Shown: positions 31,945-40,565 of the stretch, piece by piece
How positions within the stretch are numbered: the first letter of the stretch is position 1
How the letters are laid out: every line of letters begins with the position of its first letter
NCBI GenBank assembly: GCA_963205315.1
Contig: CAUJIO010000015.1
Span: forward strand, 124,001-188,000
Origin: Pseudomonadota bacterium
GTDB taxonomy: Bacteria; Pseudomonadota; Alphaproteobacteria; Rhizobiales; Aestuariivirgaceae
Direction of reading: 5' to 3'
Length of the DNA: 64,000 nt
The notes under the pieces: generated by a model
The model's input: only the letters and a program-made list of their open reading frames with translations
Told to the model about the DNA's origin: nothing
Databases searched by the model: none
Translations under genes and position numbers: made by a program

Positions 31945-32856
31945 CTACCGACGAGCGGGCTGCTTCTTTGGTGGCGTGATCCGGTCACCTTTTGCAAGAA
32001 TGTAGTCGGCAATCTTTTGGCCAAGGGGATGTGGCCCCGCCCAGAGCATGTAGTAGATCGGAACTCCTCGCGTATTTTTGACGATACTCGGCGTCGCAGC
32101 GTGGCCGAATAAAGCCTTCAGGCGGCCAACATAGTGGTCCAGAAGCCGCTTCGCGGCATCATCTACCTTGTGGCGCGTCGTGTCGCCAAAGAGGTCGGTC
32201 CGCTCTGCATAAACGAGGCTTTCCCAGTCGGTGCCACCGAAGCAACCGTTCAGCCCAGTGCGCCAGTTCTCTGGAATATCGCCTGAGCGCGTGATCAGTC
32301 GGTTGATGGCCATACCGAGCGGAAAATTGATAATGACCTCGAACTTCTTGGTTGCCCCGAGGGCTTCGACGGTTCGCCAGTCCAGGTGGGGTCCGTAAGG
32401 ATCAAGGAAAGCGACACCTTTCGTGTTCCGCCCCGCAATCCGTGGCACCAGCTTCTGGATCAATTCGTTCGCGTCCCCAACCTGAACGCTGATCTTTCGA
32501 TCCGGGTAGTCGGCTTTCAGGCCATCGAGAAGGGCTGCGCGCCCGGCATCCGCGTCAAAGAAGTGGTATTGGGTGAAGGGGTGTTCGAGGGCGAGGGCTC
32601 GGTGCGGGGAGCCTTCGATGAACCGCTCTTCGGATCGAACGAACTCGTCGTCCAGAAGATGAAGGTCCTCGTCATCAGCGCCAGCCCAAGCATCGCGGAT
32701 TCTTGAGCGTCCTGCGCCGGCGAACGCATCTATGTAGATCAGTTCGAAGGGCTGCATCTTCAGCGCAATGGTGTAGGCGCGCAAATATGCTTCGAGGCCA
32801 TTGAGCTTCTGTCGGGCCCAAGGGCCAACCGTGTTCTCAACGTGCGACTTCTTCAA
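31945..32856 (-). CDS. tcmP: Three-Cys-motif partner protein (TcmP)
   Basis: A 303-residue protein of the TcmP family, which is defined by its pairing with three-Cys-motif proteins. It shows HVENTVGPWARQKLNGLEAY, then FELIYIDAFAGAGRSR, which resembles a SAM-dependent methyltransferase motif I, and VAFLDPYGPHLDWRTVEALG. It lies 27 bases after the DUF5131 gene and is transcribed with it. The pair is mobile, in genomic islands and phages, and its biochemical role is not established. The family call is from motifs and the adjoining gene; activity is inferred only. Confidence 0.8.
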   Translation of the reverse strand: MKKSHVENTVGPWARQKLNGLEAYLRAYTIALKMQPFELIYIDAFAGAGRSRIRDAWAGADDEDLHLLDDEFVRSEERFIEGSPHRALALEHPFTQYHFFDADAGRAALLDGLKADYPDRKISVQVGDANELIQKLVPRIAGRNTKGVAFLDPYGPHLDWRTVEALGATKKFEVIINFPLGMAINRLITRSGDIPENWRTGLNGCFGGTDWESLVYAERTDLFGDTTRHKVDDAAKRLLDHYVGRLKALFGHAATPSIVKNTRGVPIYYMLWAGPHPLGQKIADYILAKGDRITPPKKQPARR

Positions 32857-32883
32857 TACCGACGGTGCTCCATACCAAATGGC

Positions 32884-33642
32884 TCACGCTGAAATCTGAT
32901 CAAGGATTGGCTTCGGGACGATCTGCCAGGGAAAGCCATTCCATTCCTCGCCATCGAGCAAACGCCCGCCGGACTTCGGTCGGGCACCACCCCATTGCTT
33001 GAAGAAGAACGCTACGTCGTCACGATCGCAGATGTCCCGGATCTGTCTGGCCCAGCTTTCGTCCATGGGTCGAGCCCGCGGCCCGCTCTCGCCGCCGACG
33101 ATGGCCCAGGCGATGCCGCTTAGATCGACATCGCCGATAGAGCCGAGTAGTGGCTCGAACGATATGAAGCGTGCGTCGGAGTTGATCTGCTTCAGATGCT
33201 CGATCCGGCTCGTGTGAGCGGCGTCCTCAACCGAGACGCCAAGCCAGATGTGGCGCGGAACCTGCCTACCCTCATATCGCTTCCGAACATAGTTGCGCAT
33301 GAGCGAACTGCGCTTGGTCAATACCTGGTAGACATGCCAGTCCGCCTGCTCCATGGCATCGAACACCTTGTCGACGAATGCGTGGTCGATGTCCTTGTGA
33401 AACAGGTCGCTCATGGAGTTCACGAAAATCATTCGCGGCTTTTTCCACTGCGAGGGCTGCATCAACCGTGATGGCCAGAGTGTCAGGTCGAAACCTTGTT
33501 CGTAGGGGTGTCCAGCAATCCCACGCCAACGCTCCGCGAAGCGTTCGGCATAGCAGTTGTCACAACCCGGACCGACCTTGGTGCAACCCGTCACAGGGTT
33601 CCATGTCGCGTCGGTCCATTCGATTTCGGATTTCTGGGCCAT
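32884..33642 (-). CDS. DUF5131 (phage Gp37/Gp68) three-Cys-motif protein
   Basis: A 252-residue protein starting MAQKSEIEWTDATWNPVTGC with the signature cysteines Cys20, Cys27 and Cys30 (GCTKVGPGCDNCYAERF). The C-x6-C-x2-C pattern and the later segments FVNSMSDLFHKD, WLGVSVEDA, FISFEPLLG and WAIVGGESG match DUF5131, whose three cysteines may hold an iron-sulfur cluster as in radical-SAM-like enzymes. It is followed by tcmP on the same strand. The function of the pair is unknown. Confidence 0.83.
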   Translation of the reverse strand: MAQKSEIEWTDATWNPVTGCTKVGPGCDNCYAERFAERWRGIAGHPYEQGFDLTLWPSRLMQPSQWKKPRMIFVNSMSDLFHKDIDHAFVDKVFDAMEQADWHVYQVLTKRSSLMRNYVRKRYEGRQVPRHIWLGVSVEDAAHTSRIEHLKQINSDARFISFEPLLGSIGDVDLSGIAWAIVGGESGPRARPMDESWARQIRDICDRDDVAFFFKQWGGARPKSGGRLLDGEEWNGFPWQIVPKPILDQISA

Positions 33643-33728
33643 CTGCTGTTACCGCAATTCTTGAGGCAAACTAGCATGCCGTTGACTCGGCACAAAGCAG
33701 GAACAGTTGGATTGACTTTGACTGCATT

Positions 33729-34019
33729 CTAACGCCCGCAGCACCGGACTTTGACGGGACACTTGTTGGAGTGATTCACGACACGGAAGCTTAACACCGC
33801 CGTACCCGGAGAACGAAAATCCCGTGCCAAATCAATGGTGCGATTCGATATCAGTCCCTTGCGGAAACCAATACCGATCGCAAAAAGTACGGAGTCTGCT
33901 AGATCATAAAACCACGTGAAATCAGTAACTTGTAAACTCCGCACCAAAATCGCGCAGTCCAGAGCTTCAGAGAAATCGGCGGAGAGAGAACGGAATTTCG
34001 GGCATTGGCCTAGCTCCAC
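33729..34019 (-). CDS. Doubtful small frame next to the tRNA gene
   Basis: A GTG-started frame of 96 codons lies in the 463-base gap between the DUF5131 gene and tRNA-Ser. The product has plausible amino acid content ([14 protein letters not shown] and [16 protein letters not shown]) but no known domain or clear ribosome site. It could be the end of a disrupted gene at the island boundary. The rest of the gap (33643-33728 and 34020-34105) shows nothing further. Confidence 0.22.
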   Translation of the reverse strand: MELGQCPKFRSLSADFSEALDCAILVRSLQVTDFTWFYDLADSVLFAIGIGFRKGLISNRTIDLARDFRSPGTAVLSFRVVNHSNKCPVKVRCCGR

Positions 34020-34105
34020 AGTTCAGAGGTCTCTCGCCGAACCGCGCGAATACTGGGGATTTTTGACACCACTGACCGAGCAGAGAATGTTCAGCGGGGA
34101 GGAAC

Positions 34106-34195
34106 TGGCGGAAGAGGAGGGATTCGAACCCTCGATACGCTTTCACGTATGCACGCGTTCCAGGCGTGTGCCTTAAACCACTCGGCCACCCTTCC
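34106..34195 (-). tRNA. tRNA-Ser (GGA)
   Basis: On the minus strand, a 90-nt class II tRNA: acceptor GGAAGGG (34195-34189) pairs with CTCTTCC (34116-34110) with one G-U, then discriminator G (34109) and encoded CCA (34108-34106). The anticodon loop CTGGAAC gives GGA, which reads UCC/UCU serine codons. A long variable arm (CATACG with CGTATC) and a GAGGG-TTCGAAT-CCCTC T-arm are seen. The phage/island DNA lies on the 3' side of the tRNA, the usual side for elements integrated at tRNA genes. Confidence 0.93.
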
Positions 34196-34364
34196 GTGAG
34201 AGCCGGGCAATTAAGCCATGATATCCGTTTAATCAAGCGCTGTTGAGCAGATACCAAAAGATTGTCGCATTCGTCCGGACTGGCATCGGTGCCAGCACCA
34301 CCTCTACAAGGCAGCCACCCATGCGGTTCGAGGGCCCGGGCCTTTCCACCGCATCCTGTCCCGG

Positions 34365-34398
34365 CCATTGGAGCCTGAAATCCATTGGAGCCTGAAAT
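34365..34398. repeat. Tandem duplication of a 17-bp unit
   Basis: CCATTGGAGCCTGAAAT is repeated exactly twice, head to tail (34365-34381 and 34382-34398), in the 292-base spacer between tRNA-Ser and the first chromosomal catabolic gene. The rest of this spacer shows no gene. Confidence 0.8.
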
Positions 34399-34487
34399 AG
34401 AGCGTGCGTCGCATGCGATTGTCGGCTGCGAGGCGTTGAGCCTTGACGGCACGGCCCCGCCAGCCGCCATTTGACCCCACTCTGATT

Positions 34488-35549
34488 TCAGGCAGAGACG
34501 TTCACAGCAACTGCGCGGGCAGCCTCTTCGCTGAAACAGAGATCGAGCAAGGCCTGCAATGTCGCACCGCGGCGGAACGACGGGTCGCCGTTCACCCCCG
34601 ACACAACCGCATCTATGAACCGCGAATGGATGGTGGGGACGGCATCGGCCGCAACTTTCCGCCACGCCTGCGTATGCACGTCTCCACCCGAACAGAGACG
34701 GATTTCCGTCCACTCGAGTCCATGTTCGATCTCGATTGCGCCCTTGTCGCCAAAGACCTGCAGCTTCAGCACATTGCCATAGCCGGTCATGAAACGGCTG
34801 GTATGGATGACGCCGAGCGCGCCATTCTCGAACTCCACCTGCATCGAGGCGCTATCATTGGCGTCGAGCGGATATTCGCCGATCTCGCCGCCCTCGGCCT
34901 TGTCGAATGTCTTGAGCCGCGCCTGCAGCGACACGGGCATCATGCCAATGGCGTAGGTCGTGAAATCGAGAATGTGGATGCCCACATCGCCAAGCACGCC
35001 TTTGGACCCGTGCTTCCCCGACAGGCGCCACAGCCACATCGCCTCCGTGCGCCAGTCACCCCAGTGTTTGCCGACAAGCCAGCTCTGCCGGTAGGAGGCC
35101 TCGACATGCCTCACCTCGCCGATCTCGCCCGCTGCGATCAGGGTGCGCGCCTTCTGCAGTGCGGCGACATTGCGATAGCTCAGGTTGACCATGTTGATGA
35201 GACCTGCGGCATCGGCGGCCGTTGCCATCTCGTCGGCAAGCGCGAAATTCTCCGCCAGCGGCTTCTCGCAAAGCACGTGCTTCCCGGCCGCGATGATCTT
35301 CATCGTCGTTGGATGATGCACGGCATCGGGCGTGACGTTGGTCACCGCATCGAACTTGCCCCATGCCAGGAGGTCATCAAGATTTCCGAACGATGTGGCG
35401 ATGTCGTGCTTGGCGGCGAAGGCCTTGGCGCGGGTGGCATCGACATCGGCGGCAGCGACGACATCGACACGCGGATCGGCCTGAAACAGCCGCGCATGGT
35501 TCGCAGCCATCGAGCCCGTGCCGAGAACGGCGAGGCGAACCTTCTTCAC
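34488..35549 (-). CDS. Gfo/Idh/MocA-family NAD(P)-dependent sugar dehydrogenase
   Basis: A 353-residue oxidoreductase with an N-terminal Rossmann domain ([17 protein letters not shown]) and the family EKP motif ([11 protein letters not shown]) near residue 95, whose lysine takes part in catalysis. The C-terminal beta-sheet domain contains [13 protein letters not shown], typical of the substrate site. Such enzymes oxidise or reduce hydroxyls of sugars and polyols. It overlaps the ThuA gene by four bases (ATGA), forming a two-gene operon; in alphaproteobacteria ThuA and ThuB (a Gfo/Idh enzyme) act together on trehalose or related disaccharides. Specific substrate is inferred. Confidence 0.82.
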   Translation of the reverse strand: MKKVRLAVLGTGSMAANHARLFQADPRVDVVAAADVDATRAKAFAAKHDIATSFGNLDDLLAWGKFDAVTNVTPDAVHHPTTMKIIAAGKHVLCEKPLAENFALADEMATAADAAGLINMVNLSYRNVAALQKARTLIAAGEIGEVRHVEASYRQSWLVGKHWGDWRTEAMWLWRLSGKHGSKGVLGDVGIHILDFTTYAIGMMPVSLQARLKTFDKAEGGEIGEYPLDANDSASMQVEFENGALGVIHTSRFMTGYGNVLKLQVFGDKGAIEIEHGLEWTEIRLCSGGDVHTQAWRKVAADAVPTIHSRFIDAVVSGVNGDPSFRRGATLQALLDLCFSEEAARAVAVNVSA

Positions 35550-36331
35550 CGGAAGCCCTCCTCGCCTTCTTCATGCAGGCGCGGACCCTTGACCTCGAGG
35601 GGAACAGGCGCCTTGTCATGCGGCACATTCGGCGCGTCATCCACCGACACCCAGGGCGTGGCCGGATTGTAGGCCCAGCGCGTTGCGTTGTGGATGACCT
35701 TCAGAACCAACGGGTTGTGATAGGTTGGATAGGCCTCGTGGCCGGGACGGAAGTAGAAGATCTTGCCGGCACCGCGCTGGAAAGTCACACCGGAACGGAA
35801 CACCTCGCCACCCTCGAACCACGAGATGAACACGGTCTCCAACGGCTCCGGAATGGTGAAGGGCTCGCCATACATCTCCTCGTGCTCGATCTCGATATAC
35901 TCCGGCAGGCCCGCGGCAATCGGGTGATTGCGGTTGATGACCCAGACGCGTTCCACCTCGCCCGCCTCGCGCCACTTGAGCGAACATGGCGTGCCGAGCA
36001 GCCGCTTGAAGATCTTCGAGAAATGGCCGGAATGCAGGACGATGAGACCCATGCCTTCCCACACCCGCTTCTGCACGCGCGCGACAATTGCGTCGTCGAC
36101 CTTGCCATGCGCCATGTGGCCCCACCACAACAGCACATCGGTCTTGGCCAGGCGCTCCTCGGTCAACCCGTGTTCCGGCATATCGAGGGTCGCGGTCTCG
36201 ACCGTGATGTCCGCGTCGCCCGCGAAGGCCTTGGCAATCGCCGCGTGAATGCCATCGGGATACAGCTTACGAACAAGCGCATTGCGCTTCTCATGCTCAT
36301 TCTCGTTCCAGACCAGCGCACGAATTGCCAT
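35546..36331 (-). CDS. thuA: ThuA-family protein (disaccharide utilisation)
   Basis: A 261-residue glutamine-amidotransferase-fold protein matching Thu[21 protein letters not shown] at the N-terminus, [16 protein letters not shown] in the middle and a [20 protein letters not shown] segment near the C-terminus. In Sinorhizobium, ThuA and ThuB convert trehalose and related disaccharides to 3-keto derivatives or act on them afterwards. It is the first gene of the minus-strand pair and is divergent from the amylosucrase-like gene, with a LacI-type operator 69 bases upstream of its start. Confidence 0.82.
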   Translation of the reverse strand: MAIRALVWNENEHEKRNALVRKLYPDGIHAAIAKAFAGDADITVETATLDMPEHGLTEERLAKTDVLLWWGHMAHGKVDDAIVARVQKRVWEGMGLIVLHSGHFSKIFKRLLGTPCSLKWREAGEVERVWVINRNHPIAAGLPEYIEIEHEEMYGEPFTIPEPLETVFISWFEGGEVFRSGVTFQRGAGKIFYFRPGHEAYPTYHNPLVLKVIHNATRWAYNPATPWVSVDDAPNVPHDKAPVPLEVKGPRLHEEGEEGFR

Positions 36332-36399
36332 CGGGGTCTCCCAAGCTCAGTTGAACACACGTCGTCGTCGCAACCCGTCTACCACAATAAATGGGCACT

Positions 36400-36415
36400 T
36401 TCAAATCGCTTTGAA
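36400..36415. promoter_or_regulatory. LacI-family operator 1 (ThuA side)
   Basis: TTCAAATCGCTTTGAA is a 16-base palindrome with a central CG, the form bound by LacI/GalR-family repressors (half-site TTCAAA). It is 69 bases upstream of thuA in the divergent spacer. No LacI gene is in the window. Confidence 0.65.
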
Positions 36416-36528
36416 TAATTCACTTCGCAGGTGCAGCGAAAATTGCAGCAATAAGCCCATTGATTTCAGCCTTTTTTGCTATCATAACGGCGCGTCATCA
36501 CCAGCTTCCCAAAGTTTCTGATTTAAAT

Positions 36529-36544
36529 TTCAAAGCGCTTTGAG
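36529..36544. promoter_or_regulatory. LacI-family operator 2 (amylosucrase side)
   Basis: TTCAAAGCGCTTTGAG is a near-perfect palindrome with the same half-site as operator 1, 114 bases from it centre to centre less one half-turn uncertainty, and 29 bases before the GH13 start. Downstream position relative to an AT-rich TATCAT element (about 36480) fits repression. Confidence 0.65.
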
Positions 36545-36572
36545 AATTGCGGCTGCGCAGGAGGGGACTTCG

Positions 36573-38510
36573 ATGCCACAGCGGGACAGTCAGTATAGCG
36601 CCATGATGGAGCAAGGTCTGGCCGCCGCAAAAGACCTGGCGCCGCATCAGGAGGACGTGTTCCGCATGCGCTTTCGGCGCAGCGAGCGCGATCTCTTCGG
36701 CCCGCTCCAGGAGCTCTACGGGGCAAAGCCGGGCTATGAGCAGTTTTGCAGGGATCTGGTCTCGGCGCTGATCCGGTTGCAGACGGAAAGACCAGGCGCG
36801 CTGCGCCATCTCGACCTGCAGCGCGATCTCGAACCTGACTGGTTCCAGCGCCAGGACATGGTGGGCTATGTCTTCTACATCGACCGCTTCAATGGCACGC
36901 TGCAGGGTGTGCTCGACAAGGCAGGCTATCTCGAAGAGCTAGGCGCCACCTACATTCACTTCATGCCTTGCCTGAAGCCACGGCCCGGGGATAGCGACGG
37001 CGGCTATTCGGTGATGGATTATCGCGCCATCAATCCGGCCTTGGGCACCATGGCCGACCTTGAGACCGTGACGACGGCACTTCGTCAGCGAGGCATGAGC
37101 GTCTGCATCGACCTCGTGCTCAATCACACCGCCAAGGAACATGAGTGGGCCCAGCGCGCGCGCAACGGTGAGAAGCGCTACCAGGATTATTACTGGACGT
37201 TCGAGGACCGCAGCCTGCCTGATGCATATTCGCAAACGCTGGTCGAAGTCTTCCCCGCCCATGCACCCGGCAACTTCACCTATTACGACGACATGAAGAA
37301 ATGGGTATGGACCACCTTCAATGAGCACCAATGGGATCTCAACTGGTCGAATCCGCAGGTCTTTCTCGAGATTGTGGAGATCATGCTGTTTCTTGCCAAC
37401 AAGGGTGTGGACGTCGTCAGGCTCGATGCCGTCGCCTTCATGTGGAAACGCATGGGCACACGCTGCCAGAACGAGCCGGAAGTGCATCAGCTGCTGCAGG
37501 CCCTTCGCGCCGCCAGCCGCATCGTCGCACCTGCCCTGATCCACAAGGAAGAAGCAATCGTCGCGCCGCGGGACCTGATCCCCTATCTCGGTCAGGGCAA
37601 ACACTCAGGCCGCGAGGGCAATCTCGCCTATCACAATTCCCTGATGGTGCAGTTCTGGTCGGCCCTTGCAACGCGCCAGACAAGACTGATGACGCATGTG
37701 CTGCGCACGCATTTCCCCGAGAGTTTTGTCAACGCCACCTGGGGCACCTACCTGCGCTGCCATGACGACATTGGCTGGGCAATCACCGATGAGGATGCTG
37801 CGGCCGCCGGCGTCTCCGGCTTCGCCCATCGCGGGTTCCTTGCGGATTTCTATGCTGGCCGTTTCCCAGGCGGCTTCGCCCGCGGCGGCGATTTCCAGTC
37901 GAACCCCGGCACCGGTGACAAGCGCACCAACGGTACCTGTGCCTCGCTCTGCGGACTGGAGTCAGCCATCGGTGCAAACGATGCCGGGGCCATTGACGAC
38001 GCCATACACCGCATCCTCATGGGCCACGCGCTGATCTGCAGCTTTGGCGGCATACCATTGTTGTACATGGGCGATGAACTGGGCCAGATCAACGATCACT
38101 CCTATGAGGCGGACGGTCATCTGCGCCATGATGGACGCTGGATGCACCGCCCCAAGATGGATTGGACCAAGGCCGGGCGTCGCAAAGATCAGGCCACCAT
38201 CGAGGGCCGGATCTATGCGGGCCTCAGGCATATTCTGGACCGCCGCCGTGCCACGGCTCACATTCACGCCGCAAACCCGGTCTCGATCCTTGATCTCGGT
38301 ATCGATGGCATCTTTGCGTTTGCCCGCAAGAGCCCGGTGGGACCGTTGGTCTGTCTCTTTAATTTCTCGGAGCGCTGGCAATCGATCCCGCGCAGCTCGC
38401 TCGAGGCCGCAGGTGTCACCGAATGGTTCGACCGGCTCGCCAATGCCGCCGTCACGCTGCAAAACGACACCCTGCCCCTCCCACCGCAGGGAAGAATCTG
38501 GCTGACGTGA
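36573..38510 (+). CDS. Amylosucrase-like GH13 glycoside hydrolase/transglucosidase
   Basis: A 645-residue enzyme with GH13 subfamily 4 architecture: N-terminal helical domain (about 1-90), then a (beta/alpha)8 barrel with YIDRFNGTL (amylosucrase region), LVLNHTAKEHEW (region I), DVVRLDAVAF (region II, nucleophile Asp), HKEEAIV (region III, acid/base Glu) and YLRCHDDIGW (region IV, Asp). Amylosucrases split sucrose and move glucose to a glucan, or hydrolyse it. ATG at 36573 has GGAGG eight bases upstream. It is divergent from thuA and shares its operators. Sucrose as substrate is inferred from subfamily features. Confidence 0.83.
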   Translation: MPQRDSQYSAMMEQGLAAAKDLAPHQEDVFRMRFRRSERDLFGPLQELYGAKPGYEQFCRDLVSALIRLQTERPGALRHLDLQRDLEPDWFQRQDMVGYVFYIDRFNGTLQGVLDKAGYLEELGATYIHFMPCLKPRPGDSDGGYSVMDYRAINPALGTMADLETVTTALRQRGMSVCIDLVLNHTAKEHEWAQRARNGEKRYQDYYWTFEDRSLPDAYSQTLVEVFPAHAPGNFTYYDDMKKWVWTTFNEHQWDLNWSNPQVFLEIVEIMLFLANKGVDVVRLDAVAFMWKRMGTRCQNEPEVHQLLQALRAASRIVAPALIHKEEAIVAPRDLIPYLGQGKHSGREGNLAYHNSLMVQFWSALATRQTRLMTHVLRTHFPESFVNATWGTYLRCHDDIGWAITDEDAAAAGVSGFAHRGFLADFYAGRFPGGFARGGDFQSNPGTGDKRTNGTCASLCGLESAIGANDAGAIDDAIHRILMGHALICSFGGIPLLYMGDELGQINDHSYEADGHLRHDGRWMHRPKMDWTKAGRRKDQATIEGRIYAGLRHILDRRRATAHIHAANPVSILDLGIDGIFAFARKSPVGPLVCLFNFSERWQSIPRSSLEAAGVTEWFDRLANAAVTLQNDTLPLPPQGRIWLT

Positions 38511-38512
38511 GT

Positions 38513-38540
38513 ATCCCCCTCCCGGCAACGGGAGAGGGAT
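38513..38540. terminator. GC-rich hairpin between convergent genes
   Basis: CCCTCCCG, GCAA, CGGGAGAGGG form a strong stem just after the GH13 stop, between converging genes. There is no T-run on either side, so it may block read-through both ways by structure or be a bacterial interspersed element. Confidence 0.5.
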
Positions 38541-38546
38541 GCCGTA

Positions 38547-39665
38547 TTACACCTTGACCCAGCTCCGCGCCTTGGACGAAGCAATCGAGGCTTCCACCAC
38601 CTTCTGGATCTCATAGGCTTCGCGGAAATCCGGACCCGCCTTGGGTCCGCCGCCGATGGCGCCTAGGAACTCTCCCATCTCGATGGTCTTCAGGTCGTTG
38701 AAGCCAAGCTGATGGCCGCCGGCGACGCAGAACTCGCCATAGGGCGGATGCTGCGGTCCGGTTTCGATCCGCACATAGCCATTGGTCTTGGCATCACTGC
38801 CGGCCTTGTAGAACAGCAACTCGTTGAGCCGTTCCTGCGTGAACACCAGCGAACCCTTGGAGCCCGTAAGCTCAAAGCCCAGTTGCATCTTGCGGCCCGT
38901 GGCGATCCAGTTGGCTTCGATGGTGCCGCCACAGCCGCGCCCGAACTGCACGAGGATTCGCGCCACGTCATCGACCAGCACGTCCTTGCGTTCCTTCGCG
39001 CCGCGCGACACCGGTCGGGACTTGACCACCGTGCGCACATCGGCACTCACTTCGGCAATCGGTCCAACCAGGAAGCGCGCCATGCCGATGATATGCGAGC
39101 CGAGATCGGCAATGACGCCGGGACCGCCCGAGGGATCGATGCGCCATGTCCAAGGTCCTTCCGGATCATGCATGTAGTCCTCGGCATGAATGCCGCGGAA
39201 CCCGGTGATATCGCCAAGCTCGCCCGCCTCGACCATCTGCCGCGCCAGCTTGAGCAGCGGATTCTTGATGTAGTTGAAGCCAACCTGCGTCACGATGCCC
39301 TTGGCCTCTGCCGCCTCGGCCATGGCCAGTGAATCGGCCAGTGTCGGCGACAGCGGTTTCTCGCAATGCACGTGCTTGCCGGCGGCAATGGCCGCGAGCG
39401 ACATTTCCTTGTGGAACGTATTGGGCGTGGTGACCGAGATGACGTCGATCTTGGGATCGGCGATCATCTCTTTCCAGTTGCCCGACGCGCGCGCGAAACC
39501 ATACTGGTGCGCGGCCTTGGCCGCCAATGCCAGATCGACATCGGCGATCATTTCAAGGCGCGGCACGGGAATACCGGGGAAGGCTGCTAGCGCGGCGCGA
39601 TAGGCGAAGGCGTGCGCCTTGCCCATGAAGCCGGTGCCGATGATACCAATGCCAAGTTCACGCAT
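38547..39665 (-). CDS. Gfo/Idh/MocA dehydrogenase of the inositol module
   Basis: A 372-residue NAD(P)-dependent dehydrogenase: Rossmann motif GIIGTGFMGKAHAFAYR at the N-terminus, CEKPLSPTLADS around residue 100 and GPGVIADLGSHIIGMARFL in the C-terminal domain. It follows iolE by one base (TGAGATG), so it is co-translated with iolD and iolE. This placement suggests myo-, scyllo- or D-chiro-inositol (or a methyl or keto derivative) as substrate, an IolG/IdhA-like role, but the family has many substrates and the exact one is not visible. Confidence 0.78.
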   Translation of the reverse strand: MRELGIGIIGTGFMGKAHAFAYRAALAAFPGIPVPRLEMIADVDLALAAKAAHQYGFARASGNWKEMIADPKIDVISVTTPNTFHKEMSLAAIAAGKHVHCEKPLSPTLADSLAMAEAAEAKGIVTQVGFNYIKNPLLKLARQMVEAGELGDITGFRGIHAEDYMHDPEGPWTWRIDPSGGPGVIADLGSHIIGMARFLVGPIAEVSADVRTVVKSRPVSRGAKERKDVLVDDVARILVQFGRGCGGTIEANWIATGRKMQLGFELTGSKGSLVFTQERLNELLFYKAGSDAKTNGYVRIETGPQHPPYGEFCVAGGHQLGFNDLKTIEMGEFLGAIGGGPKAGPDFREAYEIQKVVEASIASSKARSWVKV

Positions 39666-39666
39666 C

Positions 39667-40560
39667 TCAGGCCACCACGGTGTAGCCGGCGGCGGTCATC
39701 ACCCGCATCAGCTCCTTGTGGCCGATCTGCGCCATCTTCAAGGGCGGCGCCTTTTTCGGGTCCTGCTCGGCTTCGACCACGAACCAGCCCTCGTAGCCAT
39801 AGCCCGCGAGCTTCTTGACGATCGCCTCGAAGTCCAGCGAGCCATCGCCTGGAACCGTGAAGGCGCCCTTCTTTACCGCATCGAGGAAACTTTCCTTCGT
39901 GCGGTCAAGCTTGTTGATCACGTCCATGCGAACGTCCTTGGTGTGAACGTGCTTGATGCGGGCGTGATGGTTGTCGATGCAGCGCAGGACGTCGCCGCCG
40001 GCGAATGCCATGTGGCCTGCATCGAACAGCAGCGAAATGCCGGAGTGATGCATGAAGGAATCGAGTTCGGCTTCCGTCTCGACCACCGCCGCCATGTGAT
40101 GATGATAGACCAGCGGCATGCCCTGGGCCTCGACCCATTCGGCGAACTCGGTCATCCGGCGGCCATAGGACTTCATCTCGTCGCCGGTCAGTTTCGGCTT
40201 TGTCACGAGTGGTTTCGACTGGTCGCCCTGAATCGAGCGGCCGACTTCACCATAGACGATGCAGGGCGCATCGACCGCCTTGAACAGGTCGATCATCGGC
40301 TGGATGCGCTTCTGGTTTACCTCGAGCGACTCGTTGACAACGGTGCCGGAATACCAGCCGCCGCACAGGGTCACGTCCGCCTTCTTGAGGACGGGCAACA
40401 TTTCAGCGGCCGACTCCGGGAAGCGCCGGCCCTTTTCCATGCCGGTGAAGCCGGCTGAGCGCGACTGGCGCAGGCATTCCTCAAGCGAGACGTCGTCGCT
40501 GAGATCGGGAAGATCGTCGTTCCACCACGCGATGGGTGACATGCCGAGCTTGGCTTTCAT
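39667..40560 (-). CDS. iolE: IolE, 2-keto-myo-inositol (inosose) dehydratase
   Basis: A 297-residue TIM-barrel protein of the AP-endonuclease 2 superfamily: LGMSPIAWWNDDLPDL at the start, LCGGWYSGTVV, LVYHHHMAAVVETE, ISLLFDAGHMAFAGGD and HIKH-type metal ligands (RIKHVHTKDVR), with VVEAEQDP near the end. These are IolE features. It removes water from scyllo-inosose to give 3D-(3,5/4)-trihydroxycyclohexane-1,2-dione, the substrate of IolD encoded just upstream. Start ATG at 40560, three bases after the iolD stop region. Confidence 0.85.
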   Translation of the reverse strand: MKAKLGMSPIAWWNDDLPDLSDDVSLEECLRQSRSAGFTGMEKGRRFPESAAEMLPVLKKADVTLCGGWYSGTVVNESLEVNQKRIQPMIDLFKAVDAPCIVYGEVGRSIQGDQSKPLVTKPKLTGDEMKSYGRRMTEFAEWVEAQGMPLVYHHHMAAVVETEAELDSFMHHSGISLLFDAGHMAFAGGDVLRCIDNHHARIKHVHTKDVRMDVINKLDRTKESFLDAVKKGAFTVPGDGSLDFEAIVKKLAGYGYEGWFVVEAEQDPKKAPPLKMAQIGHKELMRVMTAAGYTVVA

Positions 40561-40565
40561 GGTGA

